Shown here piece by piece: positions 26,601 to 34,205 of a stretch of DNA of 64,000 nt. The notes under the pieces were generated by a model. That model did not search any database, had not been told where the DNA came from, and worked only from the letters and a program-made list of their open reading frames with translations. Source of the stretch: Henriciella sp. (GTDB taxonomy: Bacteria; Pseudomonadota; Alphaproteobacteria; Caulobacterales; Hyphomonadaceae); NCBI RefSeq assembly GCF_029937755.1, contig NZ_JAPYPG010000009.1, positions 58,782 to 122,781 of the forward strand, read 5' to 3'. How positions within the stretch are numbered: the stretch's first letter is position 1; every line of letters starts with the position of its first letter. The position numbers and the translations under genes were made by a program.

Positions 26601-27067
26601 AGGTCGCTGACGACTGGTCACCGCAGATCAATCTCGGTGTCGCCGTGCTCATTCCGGAAGACTATGTGACCGATCTCAGTGTCCGTCTCGGGCTATACCG
26701 AAGACTGGCCGATATCGACACTGAAGAGGGCCGGGAGGGCTTTGCAGCAGAGCTGATCGATCGGTTCGGACCGCTGCCTGACGAGACGAAACAGCTACTT
26801 GAAATCACCGCCATCAAGGCAGCCTGCAAGACGCTCGGGATTTCCAAACTCGATGCTGGGCCAAAGGGGATCGTGATCGCGTTCCGGGAAGATACGCCCG
26901 TGGACCCGGGGCAACTCATGGCGCTTGTTCGCTCGCGGCCGACACTCTATCGCCTGCGGCCAGACTCCAAGCTGATCATATCCCAGTCCCCCGACGACAA
27001 GGAAAAGCGGATCAAGCTTGTCAGGACAGTGCTCAACGAATTGTCCGGTCTCTCTGTGACCGCCTGA
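23615..27067 (+). CDS. mfd: Transcription-repair coupling factor Mfd
   Basis: An 1150-residue SF2 translocase that displaces RNA polymerase stalled at lesions and recruits UvrA. Order: UvrB-homology region in the first ~330 residues (LPGWDILPYDRMSPS), the RNA-polymerase-interacting CarD-like domain near 480 (LVVHVDHGVGRYEGL), Walker A GDVGFGKTEVA near 630, DEEQRFGV near 728, LSATPIPRTLQMALTG, GRVGRSKLRAYAYL, then the C-terminal TRCF domain. No clear ribosome site precedes the ATG. It is complete and of normal length. Confidence 0.97.
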   Translation: MLNSDILKTLSAPTIVSGAPFGYDLLALQEAIEASGKLALYVARDDKTASTALKVAQFNRPGMDVVHLPGWDILPYDRMSPSPAVASQRCAALARIAQAAGNGKPLLIVTTGSSLIQRVPPRETMRTASFSMVVGERVDEKALTDYLNINGYSRTSTVREHGDYSIRGGIIDIFPPTSPEPVRLDLFGDTLDQLKAFDAESQVSTRPLNSATLAPVSEILFSEETLSLFREKYLATIGAPSGDTMYEAARAQIRRQGLENWLPLFYTHLETLFDYVGEDALVGFGYLAGEASSERRSQAEDYHTARLEAATDDRPARVLEPDALYMNPSELENTLNHRGVSRFQPTPVEGAIDLGARPGRDFAPERARPDVNVFEEAARHARQLRDKGKTVIFGAWTAGSADRLTNVLDDHGLGDLPRSYSLEAAQSAGLSVCELPLEQGIETDDFTIVAEPDILGDRLAAPRRKRKAANFIAEASSLNTGDLVVHVDHGVGRYEGLKTLELTGAPHDCLELTYSGGDRIYLPVENIDLISRYGSEDAEGAMDKLGGVGWQTRKAKAKKRILEMAAELLDIAAARELKRADPTTTGQGLYEEFAARFPYEETDDQLNAIEDTLEDLASGKPMDRLVCGDVGFGKTEVALRAAFVAAMSGMQVAVIAPTTLLSRQHFNSFAERFANWPVKVKHLSRMVSQGDAAKTREGLTSGDVDIVVGTHALLSKSIEFKRLGLLIVDEEQRFGVKHKERLKELKADVHVLTLSATPIPRTLQMALTGIRDLSIIATPPVDRLSVRTYVTEFDTVTLREALLREKYRGGQAFFVAPRISDLDELEAFMRDNVPEVSFIVAHGQMPATELEDIMSAFYEGQYDVLLSTTIVESGLDIPRANTLLVHRADRFGLAQLYQLRGRVGRSKLRAYAYLTTPRDQVMTPGAERRLRILQSLDSLGAGFQLASHDLDMRGSGNLLGDQQSGHVREVGVELYQSMLEDAVNALKTGRGEGDEEVADDWSPQINLGVAVLIPEDYVTDLSVRLGLYRRLADIDTEEGREGFAAELIDRFGPLPDETKQLLEITAIKAACKTLGISKLDAGPKGIVIAFREDTPVDPGQLMALVRSRPTLYRLRPDSKLIISQSPDDKEKRIKLVRTVLNELSGLSVTA

Positions 27068-27181
27068 CGCAATCCGGGCGACGTTGGGGAATGGCTTGGC
27101 AGCGCCTTTGCCATGCCTATGGTCCCGCTGAAAGGCCCGGTCAGGGCGACAACCATCAGAGCAGATCAGGGAGAGACGAAG

Positions 27182-28279
27182 ATGGCCAGCGGACCTCTAG
27201 ACGGAATCAGGATTGTTGAATTGCAGGGGATCGGTCCTGGACCGTTCTGCGGGATGCTTTTGTCCGATCTGGGGGCAGATGTCATCCGTATCGACCGGGC
27301 AGGGGGCGGTGGACGTGCAGCAACGCCCGCCAATGTCGAATCACGAGGCCGTCGGTCGATCGCCCTGGATCTGAAAAATCCGGATGACGTGGAAACAGCG
27401 CTGAAGCTGATCGAGAAGGCTGATGGCCTGATCGAAGGCTTTCGCCCCGGTGTAATGGAGCGTCTCGGGCTTGGCCCCGATACCTGCCTCGATCGCAACC
27501 CAAAGCTCGCCTATGGGCGGATGACAGGCTGGGGCCAGACAGGCACCCTGTCTCATGCGGCCGGTCACGACCTCAACTATATCGCTCTTACCGGCGCGCT
27601 CGGGGCGATGGGACGCAAGGGAGAGGCCCCTTATCCGCCGCTCAATCTGATTGGCGATTATGGGGGCGGCGCCCTCTATCTCGCCTTCGGCTTGCTGGCG
27701 GCGGTCCTGAGCGCACGGAATACGGGTGAAGGTCAGGTGATCGACGTGGCCATGACAGATGGCGCCGCCTCTCTGTCATCCATGTTCTATGGCATGCGGG
27801 CCATGGGCGTCTGGAGCGACGAACGTGAAGACAACCTCCTCGATGGTGGCGCTCACTTCTATGATTGCTATGAGACCAGCGACGGCAAGTATGTCTCGCT
27901 GGGGTCGATCGAGCCGCAATTCTACGCATTGTTGCTGGAGAAGGCTGAGCTGACGGATCCGGACTTTCAAAGTCAGATGGACCGCAAGAAGTGGCCAGAC
28001 CTCAAGCAGAAGATCGCAGCCGTCATGAAAACGAAAACGCGCGATGAATGGTGTGAGATCATGGAAGGCACAGACGTTTGCTTTGCGCCTGTGCTCAGTA
28101 TGGCGGAAGCTCCGGAGCACCCACATAATGTCGCGCGTGAGACCTTCGTGAACTATGAAGGGGTGACCCAACCAGCCCCGGCACCCCGTTTTTCCAAGAC
28201 GCCAGGAAAAATCCAGCGTCCCCCGGCAAGTCCCGGGACACATACCGACGAAATACTGAAGGATTGGGACGTTTCCTGA
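27182..28279 (+). CDS. CaiB/BaiF-type CoA-transferase, alpha-methylacyl-CoA racemase-like
   Basis: A 365-residue class III CoA-transferase-fold protein. [20 protein letters not shown] and [13 protein letters not shown] are family signatures; [13 protein letters not shown] holds the His/Asp positions used by alpha-methylacyl-CoA racemase; [13 protein letters not shown] follows. Racemases of this type invert the methyl-branched centre of 2-methylacyl-CoAs before beta-oxidation. CoA-transfer cannot be excluded. The start at 27182 has GGGAGAG upstream. It lies 115 bases after mfd and ahead of a strong terminator. Confidence 0.88.
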   Translation: MASGPLDGIRIVELQGIGPGPFCGMLLSDLGADVIRIDRAGGGGRAATPANVESRGRRSIALDLKNPDDVETALKLIEKADGLIEGFRPGVMERLGLGPDTCLDRNPKLAYGRMTGWGQTGTLSHAAGHDLNYIALTGALGAMGRKGEAPYPPLNLIGDYGGGALYLAFGLLAAVLSARNTGEGQVIDVAMTDGAASLSSMFYGMRAMGVWSDEREDNLLDGGAHFYDCYETSDGKYVSLGSIEPQFYALLLEKAELTDPDFQSQMDRKKWPDLKQKIAAVMKTKTRDEWCEIMEGTDVCFAPVLSMAEAPEHPHNVARETFVNYEGVTQPAPAPRFSKTPGKIQRPPASPGTHTDEILKDWDVS

Positions 28280-28448
28280 CGCTGTCGCAAGGCGCCAATA
28301 CTGAAATCTGTCACAGAAGTAACATGAATGACGGGCAACAACCTGTCATTTATCCTGTTCAGGTGAAGTCTGATAGGGTCGCTGAGTCAGCCTTGGACGA
28401 GCGTGTACTACGTTGGGTTTAAGCGTTGACGTCCTTCTTGCTAGACCT
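28280..28448. other. Intergenic region before a strong terminator, possible small RNA
   Basis: There is no protein-like frame between the CoA-transferase stop and the hairpin at 28449. Either the transcript runs ~170 bases to its terminator, or a short RNA is made from within. No known RNA family is recognised and no convincing promoter is seen. Confidence 0.3.
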
Positions 28449-28476
28449 CGGCCGCCCAATGGGCGGCCGCTTTTTT
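28449..28476 (+). terminator. Rho-independent terminator
   Basis: CGGCCGCCC pairs with GGGCGGCCG around an AAT loop and is followed by C and six T residues. It closes the mfd/CoA-transferase side before the XRE gene. Confidence 0.9.
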
Positions 28477-28625
28477 ATCAACTGCCTGTCACGCAACGGG
28501 ATAGGGGTGGCTGTAAAAAGAGTATGTAAAAATATGTAACGCACTCCCATATTGCTCTTACGCGATCTGAGGTCGAAAGTGATTTCATCGCATGCACTCA
28601 TATTTGAGTTGAATTGAGGGGTAAT

Positions 28626-28997
28626 ATGGTGACTGTTCTTTCCGCTTCGCCCAGAAAGGTAAGCGACGCAGATAGGGGTATTGGGCAACTCGTACGCCAG
28701 GCGCGTCGACGGGTTGGTATGACCCTGGATGATCTGGCCAAGAAGCTGGGCCTCTCATACCAGCAGGTTCACAAATACGAGAACGGTACCAACCGGATTA
28801 GCGCAGGTACGCTTGCGGCTATTGCCAATATTCTTTCAGTGCCCGTCGATCACCTCTTTCCAGAAGATGCGCTTGCAGACAGGAATGGTGAAAACTCTGA
28901 ACTCGACCGTATGCGCGGCGAGGTTAGCCGGCTTGTTCGCACAATTGACGATCCCAAGAAACTGGAAGCAATCGTAACGATCCTGAAAACCGTCTAG
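28626..28997 (+). CDS. XRE-family helix-turn-helix regulator (PraR-like)
   Basis: A 123-residue DNA-binding protein. The HTH spans about residues 20-75 and includes QQVHKYENGTNRISAGTL, the form found in alphaproteobacterial PraR-type regulators, which in rhizobia control biofilm and quorum-sensing genes. A short helical tail follows. The start at 28626 has GAGGGG upstream. The ~150 bases before it, between the terminator and the gene, are A/T-rich with several short A/T tracts and probably hold its promoter. It is convergent with the LysR gene (four-base overlap of the ends). Confidence 0.82.
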   Translation: MVTVLSASPRKVSDADRGIGQLVRQARRRVGMTLDDLAKKLGLSYQQVHKYENGTNRISAGTLAAIANILSVPVDHLFPEDALADRNGENSELDRMRGEVSRLVRTIDDPKKLEAIVTILKTV

Positions 28998-29965
28998 CCG
29001 GTCTTCTGCTTCTTCTGCGAGGCCTTCTCGTCCACGCCGCGCTTGCTGGGGTGGACGAACGTCTCCATGAACCACGGATAATTGTCCTGGCTGAACTGCT
29101 TGCGCACCCAGTCGATGACAATCCGTCCGCGTGAGAGGCGCTGAAGGCGCTGGGTGTAGACCAGCCAGAAACGGATGGGGGCGATTTCCTGAAGCGCGAG
29201 CGGCACCAGCCGCGAATCTATGTCGGCCACATAGGACGGCATGAGCGCGATTCCGCCGCCTTCGGCACACACTTCGCGCAACACTGTGCCCGAATTGGTC
29301 GTGACAGAATAGGTCAGCGCTTTTTTCAGATCGTAGGCGCGCGATGTCCATTCATCGATCTGGTTTTCATAGGCTGAATGAAGCAGGCAAGTGTGCCCCT
29401 GAAGGTCGAACAGGCTGCTAGGTTCGCCGTGACGTTCCAGATAGTCCGGTGAAGCAAAGAACATGTAGTGCAGCACGCCGAGCCGGATCGACAGGAGATC
29501 CCGGTGGCGCGGCTCGTCGAAACTGATGGTCATGTCCGCATCACCCGAGAGAAGGTTGACCTCATCATCAGTGATGTTCAGTTCCAGTTCGATACCCCGA
29601 TTGGTCTCGAGAAAGTCCGGAATTGACCGTGTCAGCCAGTGAGAGGCTATCCCGTCACTGGCCGCCATGCGGATGCGACCGGTGCCCTCAATGTCGAGTG
29701 CGCAGACATCGTTCCAGATCGAATTAGCTTTGTCGGTGATTGCCAGAACATGCGCTTCCACGAGGCGACCGGCTTCCGTCAGTTCAACGCCTCTGTGAGT
29801 GCGGACAAGAAGCTCGCAATTGAGCTTGCGTTCGAGATCGTCAATTTTCCGGCTGACCGTGGGTGTCGATTCACCAAGACGTTTGGCTGCTGATGTCAGG
29901 CTTCTGAGTTCAGCAACGACACTGAAAACACGCAGCTTGTCCCAGTCGAGATGCTCGACACTCAT
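28994..29965 (-). CDS. LysR-family transcriptional regulator
   Basis: A 323-residue LysR regulator. The N-terminal winged HTH (LRVFSVVAELRSLTSAAKRL then STPTVSRKIDDLERKL) is clear, followed by the substrate-binding-like domain (RIRMAASDGIASHWL, ALMPSYVADI). A basic tail (SKRGVDEKASQKKQKTG) is unusual. It is divergent from the hypothetical/GNAT pair at 30096, with 130 bases between, so it might control that pair. The inducer is unknown. Confidence 0.88.
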   Translation of the reverse strand: MSVEHLDWDKLRVFSVVAELRSLTSAAKRLGESTPTVSRKIDDLERKLNCELLVRTHRGVELTEAGRLVEAHVLAITDKANSIWNDVCALDIEGTGRIRMAASDGIASHWLTRSIPDFLETNRGIELELNITDDEVNLLSGDADMTISFDEPRHRDLLSIRLGVLHYMFFASPDYLERHGEPSSLFDLQGHTCLLHSAYENQIDEWTSRAYDLKKALTYSVTTNSGTVLREVCAEGGGIALMPSYVADIDSRLVPLALQEIAPIRFWLVYTQRLQRLSRGRIVIDWVRKQFSQDNYPWFMETFVHPSKRGVDEKASQKKQKTG

Positions 29966-30095
29966 TTCACAAACTCCCCAGACGGTTCAGCGACAGTCGA
30001 ACTCTTTTGGTGCCCGGTGGAGGCAGAAAAGTAAAACGATCTATTGACAACTTACGCGCGAATTTACAGTTTTCTCCCGCCAGGGGAGAGCTCCA

Positions 30096-30665
30096 ATGAC
30101 GATTCATCAGCAAGTTGTATACGATACGAATTTACCATACTGCACGGTTTCACCAAGAGACATGGCGGCCGCCATGGGTGCACACGGCCTGCGTAGATGC
30201 GATCCTGTACAGATCGAGACAGCGCTTGCGCTGGGAGAATCGCTGATCCACAGCCAGCTGGCGCCAGCACAAGTTGTATACACACTCGACGCAATTTCAC
30301 AGATGACGGTCTGGGTGACGGGGGACCCCGTAGAAGGTCTTTATCTCATTGTCCCGCTGACTCATGAGGGCAGGGTGGCGGTCGAATCCGGAGACTTCAA
30401 TCCAGGTGATCCGGCCCTTCGTCATGTGGCCCCGGCGCGGACGCCCATCTTTGGCCTGTATGTGGGCTGCTATGCTGGCGCAACGAAAGAAGCCCGTCGC
30501 GCGGTCATGAGCGCATCTGCCCAGGTTCGCGTGTCATTGTATGGGCCGGTGCCGTGCTTTGCGCGCGGTGCAACGGAAGACGGCGCGCGCTCGATGCAGG
30601 CACTGGGGTTTCGCCGCCTGCAGGGTGGCTTGCCAGACCTTTTTGTCTTTGACCCCATCGTCTGA
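30096..30665 (+). CDS. Hypothetical protein, acetyltransferase-like C-terminus
   Basis: A 189-residue soluble protein that I do not recognise. Its second half (VGCYAGATKEARRAVMSASA, then FARGATEDGARSMQALGFRRL) resembles the end of a GNAT acetyltransferase fold, but a clear acetyl-CoA pyrophosphate loop is not visible. It is coupled to the next gene (TGATG overlap), itself a GNAT protein, so the two may work as a pair. The start follows GGGGAGAG. Confidence 0.6.
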   Translation: MTIHQQVVYDTNLPYCTVSPRDMAAAMGAHGLRRCDPVQIETALALGESLIHSQLAPAQVVYTLDAISQMTVWVTGDPVEGLYLIVPLTHEGRVAVESGDFNPGDPALRHVAPARTPIFGLYVGCYAGATKEARRAVMSASAQVRVSLYGPVPCFARGATEDGARSMQALGFRRLQGGLPDLFVFDPIV

Positions 30666-31312
30666 TGAAACCGTCTGCGCTTGCCTATCCGGAGATTGGC
30701 GCGAAGGTGCTTCGAGCGATCCCTGCGCAGCATCACTTCGAACGGACAGACGTCCGCGTTGCGCGAACACTGGATGACCTCCAGCAGGTATTTGCCATTC
30801 GTGCGGCTGTATTTCTCGCCGAACAAGATTGTCCCTTTCATGAAGAGTATGATGGCAACGACCTTGCCAGTCTGCATCTTTTCGCGTCGGTCGCAGGAGA
30901 TCCCCTGGCGACCTTGCGGCTGCGCTGGTTTGCCGGGTTTGGTAAGGTTGAGCGCGTTTGCATCCTGTCACGCGCCCGTGGCCGCAAGCTGGATCGCATC
31001 CTCCTGGCGCATGCCTTCGAGATCGCGGCGAGAAAGGGCTACCGTCTGATGATGGGCCAGATCCAGGCCCGTCTCTGGCCGCTCTGGTCCCGCGTGCTTA
31101 ACTGTAACCTTCGGGAGGGCCGGCCGGGCTTTTCCTTCTCTGGCTATGATTATCTCGAAATACTCATCCCGGTTCCTGCTCACGCTGAAGCTTTGACTCC
31201 GCAGAGCGCCCCTTATGTCCTGATCCGCCCCGAGGGAAGCTGGGACGCTGCCGGGATCCTCGAGCAGACGACGTTACAAGCGCAACAACAGGAAGGTGAC
31301 CAGGCCGCGTGA
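30665..31312 (+). CDS. GNAT-family acetyltransferase
   Basis: A 215-residue protein with a GNAT core: FAIRAAVFLAEQDCPFHEEYDG, then LATLRLRWFAG (strand 4) and VERVCILSRARGRKLDRILL, where RGRKLD takes the place of the acetyl-CoA-binding Q/RxxGxG/A loop, followed by AFEIAARKGY. The C-terminal ~50 residues are outside the GNAT fold. The acceptor is unknown. It is translationally coupled to the upstream hypothetical gene and is the last intact core gene before the accessory island. Confidence 0.75.
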   Translation: MKPSALAYPEIGAKVLRAIPAQHHFERTDVRVARTLDDLQQVFAIRAAVFLAEQDCPFHEEYDGNDLASLHLFASVAGDPLATLRLRWFAGFGKVERVCILSRARGRKLDRILLAHAFEIAARKGYRLMMGQIQARLWPLWSRVLNCNLREGRPGFSFSGYDYLEILIPVPAHAEALTPQSAPYVLIRPEGSWDAAGILEQTTLQAQQQEGDQAA

Positions 31313-31599
31313 AGGTGGAGGTCAATTTTGCGTGCCGCCCCTTGGGCCAGGGGCAAGGGATAAAGAGAGAATAAGCTGCTGGCGGGTGACACCCACCTAA
31401 TATCAAATCATCTATGGGCCGCATAAAGGTTTGACGATAAAACTATGATTTCAAACCGATTAATAAATCAAATTAAACTAGAGAAGCGCCCGCAGTTTTT
31501 GAGTTTCAGTGTCTAATTGGCCGACCAGAGGCGACGCAGATCAAAAATAGAGAACGGTCTTCTCTCGGCCCGCACTTCGCGATTCCGCCAATTAGCGGC
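31313..31599. other. A/T-rich intergenic stretch at the left edge of the island
   Basis: The composition falls sharply in G+C around 31400-31500 (AAT/TTA-rich runs) compared with both sides. No gene, tRNA or clear inverted repeat was found. It may be residual sequence at the boundary of horizontally acquired DNA. Confidence 0.45.
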
Positions 31600-31821
31600 T
31601 CAGGCGATCGAGGAGTGTCGCTTTGAGTACAATGGCAAGAACTCGTTCAATAACTTAATCACGTCATCGGCGTCGTCGGCTCGGTAAATGCGGTCGTTCT
31701 CGATATCAGCGTATCTGACACGTTCATCCAGCCGCTCGTCTGCCAAGCGGCCACTCCAGCCTTCGCAGCTCAAAGCAACGATCAGACGTTTGTGCATCCA
31801 GGCGAAAGCGAGTTCGGACAG
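31600..31821 (-). pseudogene. 3' remnant of a SLOG/LOG-like (Rossmann) gene
   Basis: A frame of about 73 codons begins abruptly with LSELAFAWMHKRLIVALS and continues EGWSGRLADERLD...RIYRADDADDVIKLLNEFL. This looks like the last third of a LOG/SLOG-type nucleotide-binding protein, in which GTxxELAxA precedes GKPVxxL, GW, and a final EAVxxL helix. The part before LSEL, including the usual GG-GT loop, is missing and is replaced by a glycosyltransferase fragment in another frame. The family call is tentative. Confidence 0.45.
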
Positions 31822-32072
31822 GCGCCGGAGGCGCCGGGCGTGCGGTTGTTGGTGAGCACCTCAACTGCGATCTGATGATGTCCGGCCCAGGCCTCGATGC
31901 GGGGAGCTAGCGCATTCGTAGCGGCCCGGCCATCATCTACGATGAGAACCAGATCGGGCCTGCGGGTCTGGGCCGCGAGTGATGGCAAGCACCTGTCCAT
32001 AAGCAACTGTTCGCGCTGACACGTGGCGATGATAACGGCCACGCGAGGCGGCGTCGTCGAAGAGGTCTTCAT
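31820..32072 (-). pseudogene. 5' remnant of a family 2 glycosyltransferase
   Basis: 84 codons match the N-terminus of a GT-A glycosyltransferase: VAVIIATCQREQLLMDRCL, SLAAQTRRPDLVLIVDDG and NNRTPGASGA. In intact relatives the last motif continues with W-N-T; here the match stops at once and the frame ends 13 codons later. The break falls in GGCGC next to a SLOG-like fragment in another frame, so a deletion or recombination has joined two genes. Confidence 0.6.
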
Positions 32073-32764
32073 TTAACACTTGGGTCTGCGGAGCAGCATG
32101 GCGTGACAGAAGTGAGGATCAAAACTGATCCAGAGCTTCCCAACCGATACCGTCCTGTTGACGCTAAGGGTGAGCTCACACGCTCCGGTGACAAATGTAA
32201 AGGTTTGCGCCGGCTATCGCTGTTGCAAGCGAAATGCGGACAGTCTGACATCAACCGCGTTTTCTCGGTCGACACATCTTCGGGTAAACATATTAAAGCC
32301 CTTGAGCTCGATCTGCGAGACAACTTGGGCCACGTTGCTAAACACACTCCCTTGCAACAGCCGAATGAACCGAGGTTCCAGAGAGTGTCGAACTGTCAAA
32401 AACGACTTTCGACACGGGCGTCGTTTCATCGTGATTGCGCCCCAGAGCAACACTAAAATAGCCTATGGAGGTGCCAAGGACGGATCCAGTTCCGGGCTGA
32501 CGCTAATTGATGAACACTAATTGGGGGTTCAGCTCTAAAGCACTCGATGCGGGTATTGACCGTTCGCTGCACCGTTGCCTAAACTTCCGGTTCTGCAAGT
32601 TTTCTGACGTTGTAGCCGGTCCGGGATCTCATTTCGCTCAATGCCTGGTCTGAACACATGCCCCCTGAGTTTCCACATATCGGGACGTGTCAAGGTGCAC
32701 GGGGGACGTTTCTGCGCGCGGCGAGAGATAACGTGGACCGGCCCGCAGTTGGAAAGCGGGGAAT
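32073..32764. other. Decayed stretch upstream of the VirD4-like gene, no intact gene
   Basis: Both strands carry overlapping short frames of 70-150 codons with Cys/Arg/Ser-rich, low-complexity products and no ribosome sites. None resembles a known protein. It probably contains debris of older genes plus the promoter of the gene starting at 32765. Confidence 0.5.
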
Positions 32765-34201
32765 ATGTCTGATCTGAAATTGCCGGATAGTGTCCCAGAA
32801 GATGGGCTCTTGGTCGGATACAGCCTCGAACATGAGCGCCACAGACCCGTTGTCGGCTTTGCCTTCGGGAATGAGGATGAAAATGCGACCACAGGCTTCC
32901 TCGAACCCATCGTTTATAAGGGCGGTGGCCATCTGATGACCATTGCACCGACCGGTGCAGGCAAGGGAGTGAGCGCAATCATTCCGACGCTTTTGCGTCA
33001 TCCAGGGTCCGTGATTGTCATCGACCCAAAGGGCGAGAACTATGCAGTGACTGCACGCTGCCGCCAAGAGATGGGCCAGCGGGTTGTCCTGCTCGATCCC
33101 TTCCGCATCACTGATACCGATAAGACCGATACGTTCAATCCACTGGACCTCATCGATCCGTCGTCGCGTGGTGCCGTCGACGAGGCCGCTATCCTAGCCG
33201 AAATGATCGCGCCGCCAGCCAACAGGCAGGATCCATTCTGGGAGAATCGCGCCCGTCAGCTCATCACGGGCCTGCTCCTTCATGTGGCGAGTGCCCGCCC
33301 GCCTCTTCTGAAGACGCTGTCGGAAGTGCGCTACCTGCTGAACCAGAAGGCCGAGGACATCGATTTTACGGCGAAGGAGATGCGCCGGTCAAAGCTAGAC
33401 GAGGTCAGGATGATGGCCAGCATCTTAGACACGGCGGAAAGCCGGGTGCGGGCCTCCATCCTGTCCACAGCCCAGCAGCAGATGGAATTCATACGAGGTG
33501 GTCTTGTGGGAGCGGCTATGTCCCGAAGCAGCTTTCCTGTTGATGACGTCACACGCGGCGAGGATCTGTCAATCTATCTGGTCATTCCCCCAGATAAGCT
33601 TGATAGTCACCGGCAGGTTCTGCGGCTCTGGGTCGGGGCGCTCATGGTCCTGTTGCTACGCCGTCGACACCCACCGCGGCTCAATACACTGTTCATGCTG
33701 GACGAAGCCGCCCAGCTCGGCCCATTGCGCCAATTGCGCCAGGCGATCACGCTCCTGCGCGGCTATGGTCTGCAGACTTGGAGCTTCTGGCAGGATCTGA
33801 GCCAGCTATCGCAGCTCTATCCCGATGCCTGGGAGACGATGCTGAACAATTGCCGCGTGATCCAGGCTTTTGGCTTCACCAATCTATACATGACGCGGAC
33901 GCTTGCGGACCGAATTGGTTATCCCGACAGCCGGGAGCTGCTCGGGCTCGACGCCGACGAATTGCTGCTCATGATTGCAGGAGATGAACCCGCCATCGCG
34001 CAGCGCCCCAACTATCTGAGTGATCCGTGTCTTGAGGGGCTGGCAGATCCCAATCCCTTCCATACGCGCGAGGTCGATGCCGAAATTACTGCAGTGCGGC
34101 CACGTCGGCGCGTTCGAAGGATGCCATCCGCTGCGGCAAACGGAACTGGCGCGGATAAAGCCGCGCTTGCGGCAGACGGGGCTGGCGATAAGGAGAGGTA
34201 A
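32765..34201 (+). CDS. VirD4/TraG-type ATPase lacking membrane segments
   Basis: A 478-residue member of the T4SS coupling-protein ATPase family. Walker A is APTGAGKG (about residues 60-68), followed by IVIDPKGENYAVTA; Walker B is TLFMLDEAAQLGPL. GLQTWSFWQDLSQL and VIQAFGFTN are typical of TraG/VirD4. Full-length coupling proteins are ~600-700 residues with two N-terminal membrane helices; this one starts directly at the ATPase domain and has none. No other conjugation gene (relaxase, VirB) is in the window. It is followed four bases later by a large P-loop protein that does have membrane helices. The C-terminal ~40 residues are basic, then Ala-rich. Confidence 0.8.
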   Translation: MSDLKLPDSVPEDGLLVGYSLEHERHRPVVGFAFGNEDENATTGFLEPIVYKGGGHLMTIAPTGAGKGVSAIIPTLLRHPGSVIVIDPKGENYAVTARCRQEMGQRVVLLDPFRITDTDKTDTFNPLDLIDPSSRGAVDEAAILAEMIAPPANRQDPFWENRARQLITGLLLHVASARPPLLKTLSEVRYLLNQKAEDIDFTAKEMRRSKLDEVRMMASILDTAESRVRASILSTAQQQMEFIRGGLVGAAMSRSSFPVDDVTRGEDLSIYLVIPPDKLDSHRQVLRLWVGALMVLLLRRRHPPRLNTLFMLDEAAQLGPLRQLRQAITLLRGYGLQTWSFWQDLSQLSQLYPDAWETMLNNCRVIQAFGFTNLYMTRTLADRIGYPDSRELLGLDADELLLMIAGDEPAIAQRPNYLSDPCLEGLADPNPFHTREVDAEITAVRPRRRVRRMPSAAANGTGADKAALAADGAGDKER

Positions 34202-34205
34202 GGGA

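Noticed and set aside
30111..30281. Exact 12-base repeat CAAGTTGTATAC at 30111-30122 and 30270-30281
   Set aside because: Both copies encode the same Q-V-V-Y residues inside one gene; only two copies, so coincidence is adequate.
31313..31599. Possible tRNA or att site at the island edge
   Set aside because: No cloverleaf-type pairing or direct repeat matching the other island end was found by reading.
32103..32520. Overlapping plus-strand frames of ~120 codons upstream of the VirD4-like gene
   Set aside because: No ribosome site, no recognisable domain, and Cys/Arg/Ser-rich products; treated as decayed sequence.
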